Shown here: positions 42,279 through 51,822 of the stretch, one piece after another
How the letters are laid out: every line of letters starts with the position of its first letter
Position numbering within the stretch: the first letter of the stretch is position 1
From: Lichenihabitans psoromatis
GTDB lineage: Bacteria > Pseudomonadota > Alphaproteobacteria > Rhizobiales > Beijerinckiaceae
Reading direction: 5' to 3'
Assembly (NCBI RefSeq): GCF_004323635.1
Contig: NZ_CP036515.1
Location: 1,116,001-1,180,000 of the forward strand
DNA length: 64,000 nt
Program-made: the position numbers and the translations under genes
Notes under the pieces: model-generated
The model's input: only the letters and a program-made list of their open reading frames with translations
The model's database searches: none
Told to the model about the DNA's origin: nothing

Positions 42279-43222
42279 AATTCGGCCTCTTCGCGGCACT
42301 TGCCGCCATTTTGCTGATCATCATCGTCGGCAACAGCGCGATCTTCACGGTCAGCCAAACCGAGCAGGCCCTCGTCCTACGCTTCGGCGAGCCGCAAAGC
42401 CTCGTGACGCAGCCGGGGTTGCACTTCAAGCAGCCGTTCGTCGAGTCGGTCGTCTATCTCGACAACCGCATCCTCGACCTCGAGGGCGCGCAGGAGGAAG
42501 TTCTGGCATCCGACAGCCAGCGCATCCTGGTCGACGCTTTCGTGCGCTATCACATCGCCGACCCGTTGAAATTCTATCAGACGGTCGGCACGATCGCACG
42601 TGCCAACAACCAGTTGGCGTCGGTGTTGAACTCGGCGGTGCGCCGCGTTCTTGGCGATGCAACCCTGCCGCAGATCATCAAAGACGACCGCGCCGGTCTG
42701 ATGGTGAAGATCCGCGATCAGGTGAATAGCGAAGCGGCGCGCCTCGGCGCAGCCGTCAACGACGTTCGAATTCGGCGGGCTGACCTTCCCAAGGAAATCT
42801 CCGAGAAGGTCTATAGCCGCATGCAGTCAGAGCGGGCGCGCGAGGCGGCCGAGTATCGGGCTCAGGGCTCCGAGCAGGCGCAGACCATCACGGCCAAAGC
42901 GGATCGTGACGTCGTCGTCATCAAGGCTGAAGCGCAACGACAAGCCGACCAGACGCGTGGTGAAGGCGATGCCGCTCGAAACAAGATCTTCGCCGAGGCT
43001 TACGGCAAAGACCCAGGATTTTTCGCGTTTTATCGCTCCATGCAGGCTTATGCGACTGGCTTGAAAGCGGGTGACACGCGGCTGGTTCTCTCGCCGTCGT
43101 CGAATTTCTTTAGGTTCTTCAACGATCCGTCCGGGACGGCGCCATCGGCCGCAGCGCCGCAGGCCAAAGCGTCTGGACCGCAAGCCGATGCGGGCATGCC
43201 GGCCGCGCCCGCCCAGCCCTGA
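42275..43222 (+). CDS. hflC: HflC, FtsH protease modulator
   Basis: Encodes 315 residues: an N-terminal membrane helix (about 4-22) and an SPFH domain with 'QALVLRFGEPQSLVTQPGLHFKQPFVESVVYLDNRIL', then the helical 'RAEAQRQADQTRGEGDAARNKIFAEAYGKDPGFFAFYRSM' region. It overlaps hflK by ATGA. It ends in an Ala/Pro-rich tail. Confidence 0.96.
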   Translation: MKFGLFAALAAILLIIIVGNSAIFTVSQTEQALVLRFGEPQSLVTQPGLHFKQPFVESVVYLDNRILDLEGAQEEVLASDSQRILVDAFVRYHIADPLKFYQTVGTIARANNQLASVLNSAVRRVLGDATLPQIIKDDRAGLMVKIRDQVNSEAARLGAAVNDVRIRRADLPKEISEKVYSRMQSERAREAAEYRAQGSEQAQTITAKADRDVVVIKAEAQRQADQTRGEGDAARNKIFAEAYGKDPGFFAFYRSMQAYATGLKAGDTRLVLSPSSNFFRFFNDPSGTAPSAAAPQAKASGPQADAGMPAAPAQP

Positions 43223-43239
43223 GGCTGGATCATCCAGCG

Positions 43240-43830
43240 ATGGCGTCGCTCCCGGCCAACGCCGCGCGCGACGTCGTCAAGATGTTTGATCGGGCCGCCG
43301 AAGAGGTGGGCCGATCCGTCATCGGGGCCACTTTTCTGGTCGACGGCGTCGGCGGGCTGATCGTCGAGGCTGAAGCCTATGACCGGGACGATCCCGCCTC
43401 ACATAGTTTTCGCGGCGAGACCGGACGCAACGCCGCCATGTTTGGGCCGCCCGGTCACGCTTACGTGTACCGCTCCTACGGCATCCACTGGTGCGTCAAT
43501 CTTGTCTGCCGCCCAGGGAGCGCCGTGTTGTTGCGCGCCATCGAACCCACGATGGGCTTGGACGAGATGCGGGTGCGCCGTGGCAACGAGGCCGTGACGC
43601 TCCTCTGCAGCGGGCCGGGACGGCTCAGTCAGGCCCTCGGCATCACGGCCGCGCTCAATGGCCGATCGCTCGACCAGCCCCCCTTCACCCTGATCCCCAA
43701 CGACAACGCGCTCGACATCGTCTCTGGGCCGCGCATCGGCATCACGCGCGGAGCCGACACGCCGTGGCGGTTCGGTCTACGCGGGTCACGGTTTCTGTCG
43801 AAGCGGTTTCGCCCGGATCAGGTCGGCTGA
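43240..43830 (+). CDS. DNA-3-methyladenine glycosylase (AAG/MPG type)
   Basis: Encodes 196 residues of the AAG family. 'GLIVEAEAYDRDDPASHSFRGETGRNAAMFGPPGHAYVYRSYGIHWCVNLV' holds the catalytic Glu (VEAEAY) and the Tyr that flips into DNA. 'LCSGPGRLSQALGI' is the conserved late block. It removes alkylated adenine and hypoxanthine in base excision repair. It follows hflC by 17 bases, where degP is more usual, and its 3' end overlaps the convergent peroxiredoxin gene by 13 bases. Confidence 0.93.
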   Translation: MASLPANAARDVVKMFDRAAEEVGRSVIGATFLVDGVGGLIVEAEAYDRDDPASHSFRGETGRNAAMFGPPGHAYVYRSYGIHWCVNLVCRPGSAVLLRAIEPTMGLDEMRVRRGNEAVTLLCSGPGRLSQALGITAALNGRSLDQPPFTLIPNDNALDIVSGPRIGITRGADTPWRFGLRGSRFLSKRFRPDQVG

Positions 43831-44474
43831 GGTACGATGCGGAGGTAGGGTGCGGGCGCGTCCCAACCGCCCGGATAAGCCTTTTTGGCGTCTTCGTCGG
43901 ACACTGAACCGGCGATGATGACGTCCTCGCCCGGCTGCCAATCGACCGGCGTTGCCACCTTGTGGGCGGCCGTCAGCTGGATCGAATCGAGCGCCCGCAT
44001 GATCTCGGCGAAGTTGCGCCCGGTCGACATCGGATAAGCCAAGGACAGCTTCACACGCTTGTCGGGCCCGATGATGAACACGGTGCGGACTGTGGCATTG
44101 GTGGCGGCGGTGCGACCCTCGGACGTGCCGTCCGTATCGGCCGGTAGCATGCCGTAGAGCTTCGAGACGGCAAGATCGGCGTCTCCGATCAAGGGGTAGG
44201 TCACGGCCGCGCCCTGCGTCCGTTCGATGTCGGCCGCCCAGCGATCATGCGACTCGACGGGATCGACCGACAGGCCGATCACCTTGGTGTTGCGCTTAGC
44301 GAAGTCGGGCGTCAGCTTCGCGACCATGCCGAGTTCGGTCGTGCAGACCGGCGTGAATGTCTTCGGATGCGAAAAAAGGATCGCGTATCCGTCGCCGATC
44401 CAGTCATGAAAGCTGATCCGGCCCTGGGTCGTGTCGGCCGTGAAGTCGGGGGCAATCTGTCCGATTTGTATCAT
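43818..44474 (-). CDS. 1-Cys peroxiredoxin (Prx6 type)
   Basis: Encodes 218 residues. The peroxidatic motif is PKTFTPVCTTE with Cys44, and no second Cys is present, so it is a 1-Cys enzyme. The long C-terminal arm ('TPVDWQPGEDVIIAGSVSDEDAKKAYPGGW') is typical of Prx6. It reduces hydrogen peroxide and alkyl hydroperoxides; the external reductant is unknown. ATG 44474 has GGAAG at suitable distance; an ATG four codons upstream is an alternative. Its 3' end overlaps the glycosylase gene by 13 bases. Confidence 0.94.
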   Translation of the reverse strand: MIQIGQIAPDFTADTTQGRISFHDWIGDGYAILFSHPKTFTPVCTTELGMVAKLTPDFAKRNTKVIGLSVDPVESHDRWAADIERTQGAAVTYPLIGDADLAVSKLYGMLPADTDGTSEGRTAATNATVRTVFIIGPDKRVKLSLAYPMSTGRNFAEIMRALDSIQLTAAHKVATPVDWQPGEDVIIAGSVSDEDAKKAYPGGWDAPAPYLRIVPQPT

Positions 44475-44617
44475 GCGGGCTTCCATTGGCTCTGATGCGG
44501 CTGCAAAGCCTAGTCAGTGAATAGACTTGACCAGAGCATGCCGGCTGGGTTTTGCCAACCGGGCTTCAGCCGAGGACCTTGTCGATTGGGCGACGCCGAT
44601 GATGGCGGCCCGATTGC

Positions 44618-46042
44618 TCACCGGGTCGCCGCAGCCCGATGCTGGCTGACGGCCTGCCCCGCATCGCGCCGCAAGCGCGCGAAAGCCGGAAGCGCCGTGA
44701 GAGCCACCAGACCAATAATCGCAAAGCAGAGCCGGAACGGGCCGCTCGGGTCGGCACCCTGCCCTGCCGGAAGCGCCTCAGCGATCCGCAGAACGATCGC
44801 GCCGAAGGCGACGCCCATCCCCAGCGCCAACTGAAACGCCATGTTGAATAACGTGTTGGCGGGGCCGGTCTGGCCGGGCTCGAGCTCAGCGAATGCCAGC
44901 GTGTTCAAGGCGGTGAATTGCATCGAGCGGCTGGCGCCGGCGACCATCAAGACCAGCACGATGACGGCGATCGGTATCGAGCGGTCGATCATGGCGCAGG
45001 CCGCGATCGAACTCGCGCTGATGACCGTGTTGGCCAGCAGCACGGTACGAAAGCCGAAGCGCCGCAGGATCGGCGTCGTAAGGGGTTTGATGGCGAGATT
45101 GGCGGCGCCATACCACAACACCAACAGGCCCGACGTGAACGCATCCCGCCCGAGCCCGACCTGGAACAGCAGGGGCAGAAGAAACGGCATGGTGCTGATG
45201 GTGATCCGCGCGATCAGGCCTCCATCCATGGTGACGCGGAAGCTCGGCACCCGGAACGCCTCGAGCGACACCAGGGGATGCGGGTGAGTGCGGGCACGCC
45301 GCAAGGCCAGCGTGCCAAGCGTGAGGCTGGCGATGAGAAACAGCGAGGCGATCCGCCAATCGCCTCCCGTCTGCCCGAAGCGCTCCAAGGCATAGAGCAG
45401 CGACGCAAGGCAAGACCCGTTGAGCACGAAGCCGAGCGCGTCGAAGGGGCGACGAGCTTCGTCCCGCCCAGCCTCGATCAATCGGAGCGCGAGCCCCAGC
45501 CCCATGATCCCGATCGGCACGTTGATGAAGAAGATCCAGCGCCAGGACGCTACCGTGGTGATGAACCCGCCGAGCGGCGGCCCGAGCACCGGCGCCGTCA
45601 GGGCCGGCCAGGTGAGCGTCGCGATGGCGCGCATCAGGTCCTGCTTGGCTGTGCCGCGCAGCACGACAAGCCGACCTACAGGCGTCATCAGTGCCCCGGC
45701 GGCCCCTTGGAGGATCCGCGCCAGGGTGAAGGTCAGCGTGTCGATGCTGAGGCCGCACAGGATCGAGGCGATGGTGAACAGCGCGACCGCGCTCGCGAAG
45801 ACAGGACGGGCGCCGTAGCGGTCCGCCACCCAGCCGCTGGCGGGAATGAAGACCGCGACGGTGAGCAGATAAGCCGTCATGCCGATCGCGAGCGACCCCG
45901 GCGTCGTGCCAAAGCTTTTCGCCATCTGCGGCAGCGCCGTCGCGATCACGGTGCCGTCGAGATTTTCCATGAAAAACGCGCCGGCCACCAGCAGCGCCAC
46001 CAAGGTGGACCGTTGCGGCACGAAGGAAGGGCTTGTCTGCAT
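44618..46042 (-). CDS. MFS drug/proton exporter, EmrB/QacA-like (DHA2)
   Basis: Encodes 474 hydrophobic residues with about 14 predicted membrane segments. The DHA2 landmarks are present: 'ENLDGTVIATALPQMAKSF' in TM1, 'ASGWVADRYGARPVF' (motif A) and 'LTAPVLGPPLGGFI' (motif C of antiporters) with 'SWRWIFFINVPIG'. It exports a lipophilic compound in exchange for protons. No EmrA-type partner or regulator is adjacent. Confidence 0.92.
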   Translation of the reverse strand: MQTSPSFVPQRSTLVALLVAGAFFMENLDGTVIATALPQMAKSFGTTPGSLAIGMTAYLLTVAVFIPASGWVADRYGARPVFASAVALFTIASILCGLSIDTLTFTLARILQGAAGALMTPVGRLVVLRGTAKQDLMRAIATLTWPALTAPVLGPPLGGFITTVASWRWIFFINVPIGIMGLGLALRLIEAGRDEARRPFDALGFVLNGSCLASLLYALERFGQTGGDWRIASLFLIASLTLGTLALRRARTHPHPLVSLEAFRVPSFRVTMDGGLIARITISTMPFLLPLLFQVGLGRDAFTSGLLVLWYGAANLAIKPLTTPILRRFGFRTVLLANTVISASSIAACAMIDRSIPIAVIVLVLMVAGASRSMQFTALNTLAFAELEPGQTGPANTLFNMAFQLALGMGVAFGAIVLRIAEALPAGQGADPSGPFRLCFAIIGLVALTALPAFARLRRDAGQAVSQHRAAATR

Positions 46043-46132
46043 CCGTCACGCCGGGCCAGAGTCTGAAGGCCCCTTCTATAACACGGCCGACCCGCCCGCG
46101 AGCAACGACACGGCCGGGGTCATGGGGTTTGG

Positions 46133-49100
46133 TCAGCGAACCGAGCGCTTGGCTTGAACCACGACCTCCTCCGGCGTGGGCGGATTGGCGGGATGGTAGC
46201 TGAGGCAGATCGGTGTCCTGATCTTGGCCGGCTTGCCTGACTTTTCCGAGGCGAAGTAGAATTCGCCCATGGCCAGTCTGGCCACATCGTCGGCTGCGCC
46301 GCCCTTGCCGGCGATCAGATCCTTCACGCTGCCGATGTCGGTCGGGGAATTCTGCTTGCCGAAAAATTGTGTCGTGCAATTCGACACGATTTTATTGTCG
46401 ATCCCCTTCGGGGCCTGGGTCGCCACCACCATGCCGAGCCCATATTTACGCGCCTGCGCGAAGAGCCGGACGGCACTGCCGCGGCTGATCGCGGCATGGG
46501 CCGATGGCATGAAGTTCTGCGCCTCGTCGATCGCATAGAGACGCCCGGTCGGCGACGGGTTCTTCTTGATCCAGCTGAACAGCGTCATCTGCAGCCGGTT
46601 CACGAAATCCTCGCGCGCGGCATCGGACGCCAATCCAGATAGATTGATGACGGAGATCCGCGTGCGGCCGGCATCGGGCCCGTTGAACAGAAGTTTCGGA
46701 TCGAGCACCGGACCATCGACCCGCAGCAGCGGATTGGTCGCAACGGCCGCATGAAGCTGGTCGGCCATGCCGGCCGCCAATTTTGCGGCATTGCCGATCT
46801 CGCTGATGCCGTCCGGGAGATCGGTGAGCAGCGTTGTCATGGCCTTCAGATCGCCGCCGCCCTGCCCGGCGAAATAGCGCATGGCATCGGCCAGGACGCC
46901 TCTTTGCAACCCGTTCTTCGCGCCCGCCAACGGGGCGACAGTCTCGGTTGCCATCTCGCAGGCCTGATCGCGTTCGTCCAAATTATCGCCGAGACCGGAA
47001 AAATCCGGCAGCACCGACAGGAACAGCGGGTTGCCGGCCCGGACCCCGGGCGTCCAGACCACGACCTCGACCGTCTCGCGATAGCGAGCCGCCTTCTCGT
47101 CGTCATCGGGCGTGAAGCTGCCCGGCCGCTCCGGCCACGGGTCACCGAGCCGCGACAGATCATTGTTCGGATCGATCACGATAGCCGGGATTCCAGCGAG
47201 AGCGGCCTCCTCGATCAACCGACGCAGCAACACCGTCTTGCCCGACCCCGTCCCCGCGATGATCGCAGTGTGGCGCGGCAGCAGCGCGAGCGGCAGGCTG
47301 ACGGCCTCGCCACCCACCGCCATGCGATGACCGATCACGATGGCGGTCGGCGGAACCGCGACCAAGGGCGGCGCAACCGCGCGTTTTGTCGGACGTTTCG
47401 GCTCGGTCAACGGTGCGGCGACGGGCGAAACCGCTTCTGCGACATGCTCGAGCTCTAAGGCCTCGACCGGAGGAGCCGGCATCGCATCCATCACGTCCGA
47501 GACCGATGTCCCCGGCGGCGGGCAAAGACCCGCTTGTTTGAAGAACGCCGTGTCGCAGAGCGGCTTGGTGGCACGCAGCCAGGTATCGAATTCGTTGCGT
47601 TTGCGATGGTTGGCTGCCTCGTCGCGCAATTGGCGAAGCGCCACGAAAGTCAGCAGATCATCCTCGCTCGGATCGATGATGCAGCCCCCTGCTTTCGTGA
47701 AGACCTCGACCATCTGCCGGGTCTTCACGCCACCCGGTACCGGAGCTTTTCGAATGATGAGCAGACGGCGGTCGGCCATGTCGGCCGTAATCCCCGATGC
47801 GGTCAAAGCAGCCCTCAACCGCGACTGGAACGCATTGGCATTGGTATGTTCGAGAGCGCGGTAGCAATAGTGCCGCTCCCGGTCGCTTTCGGCATGGAAC
47901 GTGAAAGTCAGCCTGCCGTGCAGGGGCGGCGTCCGCTGCGCGGAATCACCTTTGGCTTCCACGTCGATCGCCTCGTCCGGATCGATCTGCACGGCGTAGA
48001 GACCAAAGACGCCGCGCAGCAGGCGACCGAACTCGCCATCGTCGTCATTCTGGATCAGGCCGGCGATATCGACCTGCCGGCGCATCGCCTCGAGATCGAA
48101 GAGCGGCGTCTGCGGCCCGGTGTCTTCTATCAACTGATCGGCTTTCGGCACGACCGGGAGAAGAATGTCGCAGAGCTCGATGCGCGCCTCGTCGATACAG
48201 TGGCGGCGGAAAGCGTCGCAGCGCATCAGGATGGCGCGAGGCGTCATTCCGCGCCCCGTCGCATTGTCGATCGCGGCCTTGCTGAACGGCCAGGACGGAA
48301 AGGCGGGCGTGAACGCCACGGCCGCATAGGCCGGCGTCAACCGGCTGACGATCAGGTTTTCGATGTGGGCGCGGTCGCCCATGCCGAGCAAAGCCGTCTG
48401 CGGTTGAAAGCGATGCACGGCAGAGTCAAGCGCGTGAGCCTTGATGCGCTCCCAGGAATCGTAGAGGCACGTGACGACCGTCATGCTGCGGTGGAGGACG
48501 TCGTAGAGCTCCAGCAGCCCCGCCGCCAGCACCTCGCCGATCGGTTGCGCCGGACGACCGTCCTCGCTGAGGCGGTGCTGAAACATATTGCTCGGAATGA
48601 CGATACTGTCGATCTGATCGACAGCGACCAGCGTCGGGCCGGCAAGACTCATGATCCAGGACATGCCGCGCACCAGTTCGACATGGGTCGGAGGCGCGCC
48701 TTTGAAGCCGAGCTTCCGCCCGGTGTCTTCCTCGGCCTCGTAACCTTGCAGCCAGCTATGCGCGAAGCTCATGGTGCCGGCATGGTTGGACCGGAGCAGC
48801 GCCAAGGCTCGGAACACGTCCTGATGCCGCAGCGCATTGACGCGATCGCCTCGCATCAAGCCACCCACCAGAAGATCGACGATCTTGCTTGGATCGATAT
48901 TCGGGGTTTCGAAGGCCTCATGGACCTGTCGCTCGATCTGAAATCGGCGCGCGACCCCGGCCAGCACCGCCTCATGCTGGCGGCGCCCATCCGGCATCTC
49001 CTGCAACAGGGATGTCAGGAAACTCAGCGCGGCGCTCTTCCAGAAATCCGTGACGCCGAGAATGTCGAGCAGCACGAACCAGCCGCCCCCGTCCCAGGTG

Positions 49101-49336
49101 CGTCGGCGCAAGGTGCCGACCAGATGCGTCTTGCCAATCCCGGCTGCTCCAACCAATACGTGACCGGGCGGCTTGGTCGAGGTCTCTTTCGTCTTTCGGA
49201 AGAAATCCGCGACGAGGCTGTCGAGCAGAGCTTCGTTGGGTCCGCCAACCGTCGTATCGGCATCGCTCCAGACGCTTTCGAGTGATCGGAGCCAACCGAA
49301 ATCGGCATCGCGCAGGGCGTCGAGAGCGAGGCTCAT
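46133..49336 (-). CDS. Double ATPase: N-terminal AAA/ORC-like plus C-terminal HerA-like
   Basis: Encodes 1067 residues. The N-terminal module has Walker A GAAGIGKT (63-70), Walker B 'TLVAVDQID' (235-243) and 'TVVTCLYDSWERI' (286-298) in the sensor position, as in ORC/STAND-like ATPases. A middle region (about 440-650) has an all-new-looking domain and a Pro/Ala linker. The C-terminal module is HerA/FtsK-like: Walker A GTGSGKT (695-701), 'IVIDPNNDLSRLG', Walker B 'LYAIDEAQNF' (933-942) and 'GMVVATQAPKGIDNKIVSNC'. HerA ATPases form hexameric DNA pumps. It overlaps the upstream winged-helix gene by ATGA. Function unknown; DNA processing or defence is inferred. Confidence 0.82.
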   Translation of the reverse strand: MSLALDALRDADFGWLRSLESVWSDADTTVGGPNEALLDSLVADFFRKTKETSTKPPGHVLVGAAGIGKTHLVGTLRRRTWDGGGWFVLLDILGVTDFWKSAALSFLTSLLQEMPDGRRQHEAVLAGVARRFQIERQVHEAFETPNIDPSKIVDLLVGGLMRGDRVNALRHQDVFRALALLRSNHAGTMSFAHSWLQGYEAEEDTGRKLGFKGAPPTHVELVRGMSWIMSLAGPTLVAVDQIDSIVIPSNMFQHRLSEDGRPAQPIGEVLAAGLLELYDVLHRSMTVVTCLYDSWERIKAHALDSAVHRFQPQTALLGMGDRAHIENLIVSRLTPAYAAVAFTPAFPSWPFSKAAIDNATGRGMTPRAILMRCDAFRRHCIDEARIELCDILLPVVPKADQLIEDTGPQTPLFDLEAMRRQVDIAGLIQNDDDGEFGRLLRGVFGLYAVQIDPDEAIDVEAKGDSAQRTPPLHGRLTFTFHAESDRERHYCYRALEHTNANAFQSRLRAALTASGITADMADRRLLIIRKAPVPGGVKTRQMVEVFTKAGGCIIDPSEDDLLTFVALRQLRDEAANHRKRNEFDTWLRATKPLCDTAFFKQAGLCPPPGTSVSDVMDAMPAPPVEALELEHVAEAVSPVAAPLTEPKRPTKRAVAPPLVAVPPTAIVIGHRMAVGGEAVSLPLALLPRHTAIIAGTGSGKTVLLRRLIEEAALAGIPAIVIDPNNDLSRLGDPWPERPGSFTPDDDEKAARYRETVEVVVWTPGVRAGNPLFLSVLPDFSGLGDNLDERDQACEMATETVAPLAGAKNGLQRGVLADAMRYFAGQGGGDLKAMTTLLTDLPDGISEIGNAAKLAAGMADQLHAAVATNPLLRVDGPVLDPKLLFNGPDAGRTRISVINLSGLASDAAREDFVNRLQMTLFSWIKKNPSPTGRLYAIDEAQNFMPSAHAAISRGSAVRLFAQARKYGLGMVVATQAPKGIDNKIVSNCTTQFFGKQNSPTDIGSVKDLIAGKGGAADDVARLAMGEFYFASEKSGKPAKIRTPICLSYHPANPPTPEEVVVQAKRSVR

Positions 49337-50001
49337 GGCATGATCCAGAGAACGTGAAAGGGTTCGCCGGCGGGATCGTAAGCGGCCTCGCGATCGGCGG
49401 CCGTCAGCGCATTCGGATTGTTGATCCGCATCAGCCGCGCCTTTTTGTCCCCCGCCAGGATGCGCCCAAAGGCGTCGTCCACGGTCGCGCGATCGAAGGC
49501 CGAGAGATGGGCGCGAATATCACGAAGCGGCGCACTTTCGCCGGTCTTGCCGCCCGTGATCGCCAGATAGGCTTGACCGATCTTGCGCCGCATCCCGACG
49601 GGCGTCAGCGCTCGCGCCGACCCCGATCGACCCGCCGCGCGCGGGGATTTCGGCAGTGGCTCGGCCGCCTCGGGCAAGGGGCCGACGAATTCGGCCAGGG
49701 TTTCGCCATGCTGCTCGAGGTGGGCCGACAGCAGGCCGAGCCAAGCCCGCAGCACCTGATAGGCCGGCGGCACGGCGTCGGTCAGATGCGCGGCCGCCCA
49801 TGCCCACCCCTTGTCGTCGAGCTGCAGCAGCAGCGCGCCACGGGCCTGCCTGCTGACTTTGATCAGGCGCCGCGCTTCAAGCTGCTCACGATCGGCTTTC
49901 GCGACCTCGGGCAGGATCGCGCCTTGAAGGGCCTGACCTTTTTGGCCAAGCAGCGACCAGACCAGAAGCGTCTGGCGCGGCGTCAGTCCGTCATCACTCA
50001 T
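49333..50001 (-). CDS. Winged-helix-like partner of the double ATPase
   Basis: Encodes 222 residues. Residues 6-70 read as a winged helix-turn-helix ('LTPRQTLLVWSLLGQKGQALQGAIL', then 'EQLEARRLIKVSRQARGALLLQLDDKGWAWA'), like MarR/replication-initiator-type wHTH folds. A helical middle, a Pro/Ser-rich linker (about 118-140) and a C-terminal region with 'RARLMRINNPNALTAADREAAYDPAGEPFHVLWI' follow. No family is recognised. ATG 50001 (MSDDG) is chosen because the longer frame lies in a non-coding-looking leader. ATGA overlap with the ATPase gene means they are a unit. Confidence 0.7.
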   Translation of the reverse strand: MSDDGLTPRQTLLVWSLLGQKGQALQGAILPEVAKADREQLEARRLIKVSRQARGALLLQLDDKGWAWAAAHLTDAVPPAYQVLRAWLGLLSAHLEQHGETLAEFVGPLPEAAEPLPKSPRAAGRSGSARALTPVGMRRKIGQAYLAITGGKTGESAPLRDIRAHLSAFDRATVDDAFGRILAGDKKARLMRINNPNALTAADREAAYDPAGEPFHVLWIMP

Positions 50002-50164
50002 GGGCTTGGCCTTCCACCGCGACGATCCGATCGATCGATCGGTCGGTCCGGGCCGACCTCTAAGGTCGGCGCGGTGACGCAAGGGAAGCATTCAGCACGA
50101 CAGGGTTATGACAGGCCAGGATCGCGCGGTGCGACACCGACGCCGAGGCTTGGCCCGACGAGCC

Positions 50165-51577
50165 TCAGGCTTTGCGGACGAGGCGAGCCGCGAAGAACCC
50201 GTCGAGCCCCACGAGCGGCGGCTCGTCGAGCACCGAAAAAAACGGCAGCGTGCGAAGGTCGCCGGCCGGCGTCACGCAATCGGACCAACCGCCGACCTCA
50301 TCGGCCGTGATGGGCACGCGCGCCACATCCGGGTTGCGCCGCAACAGGCTGGCGATCTGCGCTTCGCCCTCCTCAGGCTCCAGCGAGCAGACGCAATAGA
50401 CGAGCGTGCCGCCGGGCTTCAGCAACCCGAGCGCCCGATCAATCATGCGGGTCTGCAAGGCCGCCAGCGACACGATATCCGAGGCGCGCTTGGTCCAGGC
50501 CACATCGGGGTGACGGCGGATCGTTCCGGTCGCCGAACACGGCGCATCGAGCAGGATCGCGTCGAAGGGCTCGGCGGAAAAACCCGCGACATCGGCCACC
50601 TCCGTCTCGGCACTCATGCCCAGCCGTTCGAGGTTGACGGCGAGGCGCTTGAGCCGCTCGGCCGAGCGATCGACCGCCACAACATGGCCGCCTGCCGCGA
50701 TCAATTGCGCGGTCTTGCCACCCGGCGCGGCACAGAGATCGGCGACCCGCTGCCCCGCCTCGACGCGCAGCAGCCGCGCCGGCAGCGAGGCGGCCGCATC
50801 CTGCACCCACCATTCCCCATCGGCGTAGCCGGCGAGGTCCGGGACCGGCACATGGCTGGTGAGGCGAAGGGAGCCGTTCGGCAGGCGCGTCGCCTCGAGC
50901 GCTTCGGTCCAGCGCGCGACATCGGCCTTGACGGTGATGTCGAGCGAGGGCTCGATGCGATGCGCCAGCGCGATCGCGGTGGCTTTCGCATCCCCATAGG
51001 TCTGCCTCCAACGCGCGGCCAGCCAAGCGGGCGTATCGGCAAACGGGTCGAGGTCGGCGGGGCCTTCGGGCGCCCGGGCGAGATTACGCGCCACCGCATT
51101 GGCGAGCGCCGCGAAGGGCTGACTTTTCGGGTCGGTCCGCACCGCGAGGACGCAGAGATTGACGGCCGCGTGATCCGGCACGTCGAGGAACATGATCTGC
51201 GCCGCCGTCACGACGAGAAACCACTCGAGGTTGCCGCTCCGCTTGGGCAGCCCGCGCTCGAGAAACGCCGCAAGCGCCTTACGGATGGTGCCGAGGCGAC
51301 GCAGCGACACGACCACGATCGAGCGCACCAGGGCGCGGTCGCGCGGTTCCAACGCGTTGAGCTTGGACTGCGTGGTCTCGCTGCCAAAGGCCTCGTCGAA
51401 CCCATGTCCGGCGCCGATCACGTCGGCCAGGATCGCGGCGGCGATCAGGCGGGCCGGCAAACCGGGTGGGTGCTCGACAGGCGCGGCGGCCGGCTTCGCC
51501 CAGGACCCGGCTCGAGATCCAGACCGCGGCTTGGCCCGGTCGCCGGTGATGTTCTGCGGACCCGTCGGTTTATTCAT
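50165..51577 (-). CDS. RsmB/NOP-family rRNA cytosine-C5 methyltransferase
   Basis: Encodes 470 residues from the ATG at 51577, which has AAGGA before it; in-frame ATGs at 51589 and 51622 are alternatives. An N-terminal NusB-like helical domain (about 40-170) is followed by the methyltransferase: SAM motif ADLCAAPGGKTAQL (279-292), motif IV DAPCSATG with Cys347, and motif VI catalytic-type Cys397 in VYCVCSLEPEEGE. It methylates a cytosine in rRNA (16S C967 in the case of RsmB). The usual TCS is VCS here, which keeps the Cys. Confidence 0.9.
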   Translation of the reverse strand: MNKPTGPQNITGDRAKPRSGSRAGSWAKPAAAPVEHPPGLPARLIAAAILADVIGAGHGFDEAFGSETTQSKLNALEPRDRALVRSIVVVSLRRLGTIRKALAAFLERGLPKRSGNLEWFLVVTAAQIMFLDVPDHAAVNLCVLAVRTDPKSQPFAALANAVARNLARAPEGPADLDPFADTPAWLAARWRQTYGDAKATAIALAHRIEPSLDITVKADVARWTEALEATRLPNGSLRLTSHVPVPDLAGYADGEWWVQDAAASLPARLLRVEAGQRVADLCAAPGGKTAQLIAAGGHVVAVDRSAERLKRLAVNLERLGMSAETEVADVAGFSAEPFDAILLDAPCSATGTIRRHPDVAWTKRASDIVSLAALQTRMIDRALGLLKPGGTLVYCVCSLEPEEGEAQIASLLRRNPDVARVPITADEVGGWSDCVTPAGDLRTLPFFSVLDEPPLVGLDGFFAARLVRKA

Positions 51578-51822
51578 TGCATCCTTCATCCCACGGTCGG
51601 CGACCGTGGATTCGTCATTCATCCGACCCAACCAGACGACGACCAAACGACGTTCCCCGCCTTCGATCGATGCGCCTCGACCGCAGAACGACGCGCCAGA
51701 ACCGCCCATGCGAGGGTCGCGCCAGTGACAGAACGGCACGCGACGCCCTATGTGAGCGACAGTGGTCGTGACTGCAAAGTCTCGAATGAATCAGTTTGAT
51801 CCCAAAAGTGGGTGGAAGCGTG

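Noticed and set aside
44886..46379. Long minus-strand frame overlapping the EmrB-like gene in another phase
   Set aside because: The true phase shows 14 membrane segments and MFS motifs; this one is His/Arg-rich noise.
47534..49285. 583-codon plus-strand frame opposite the double ATPase
   Set aside because: Antisense shadow; both ATPase modules on the minus strand have intact motifs.
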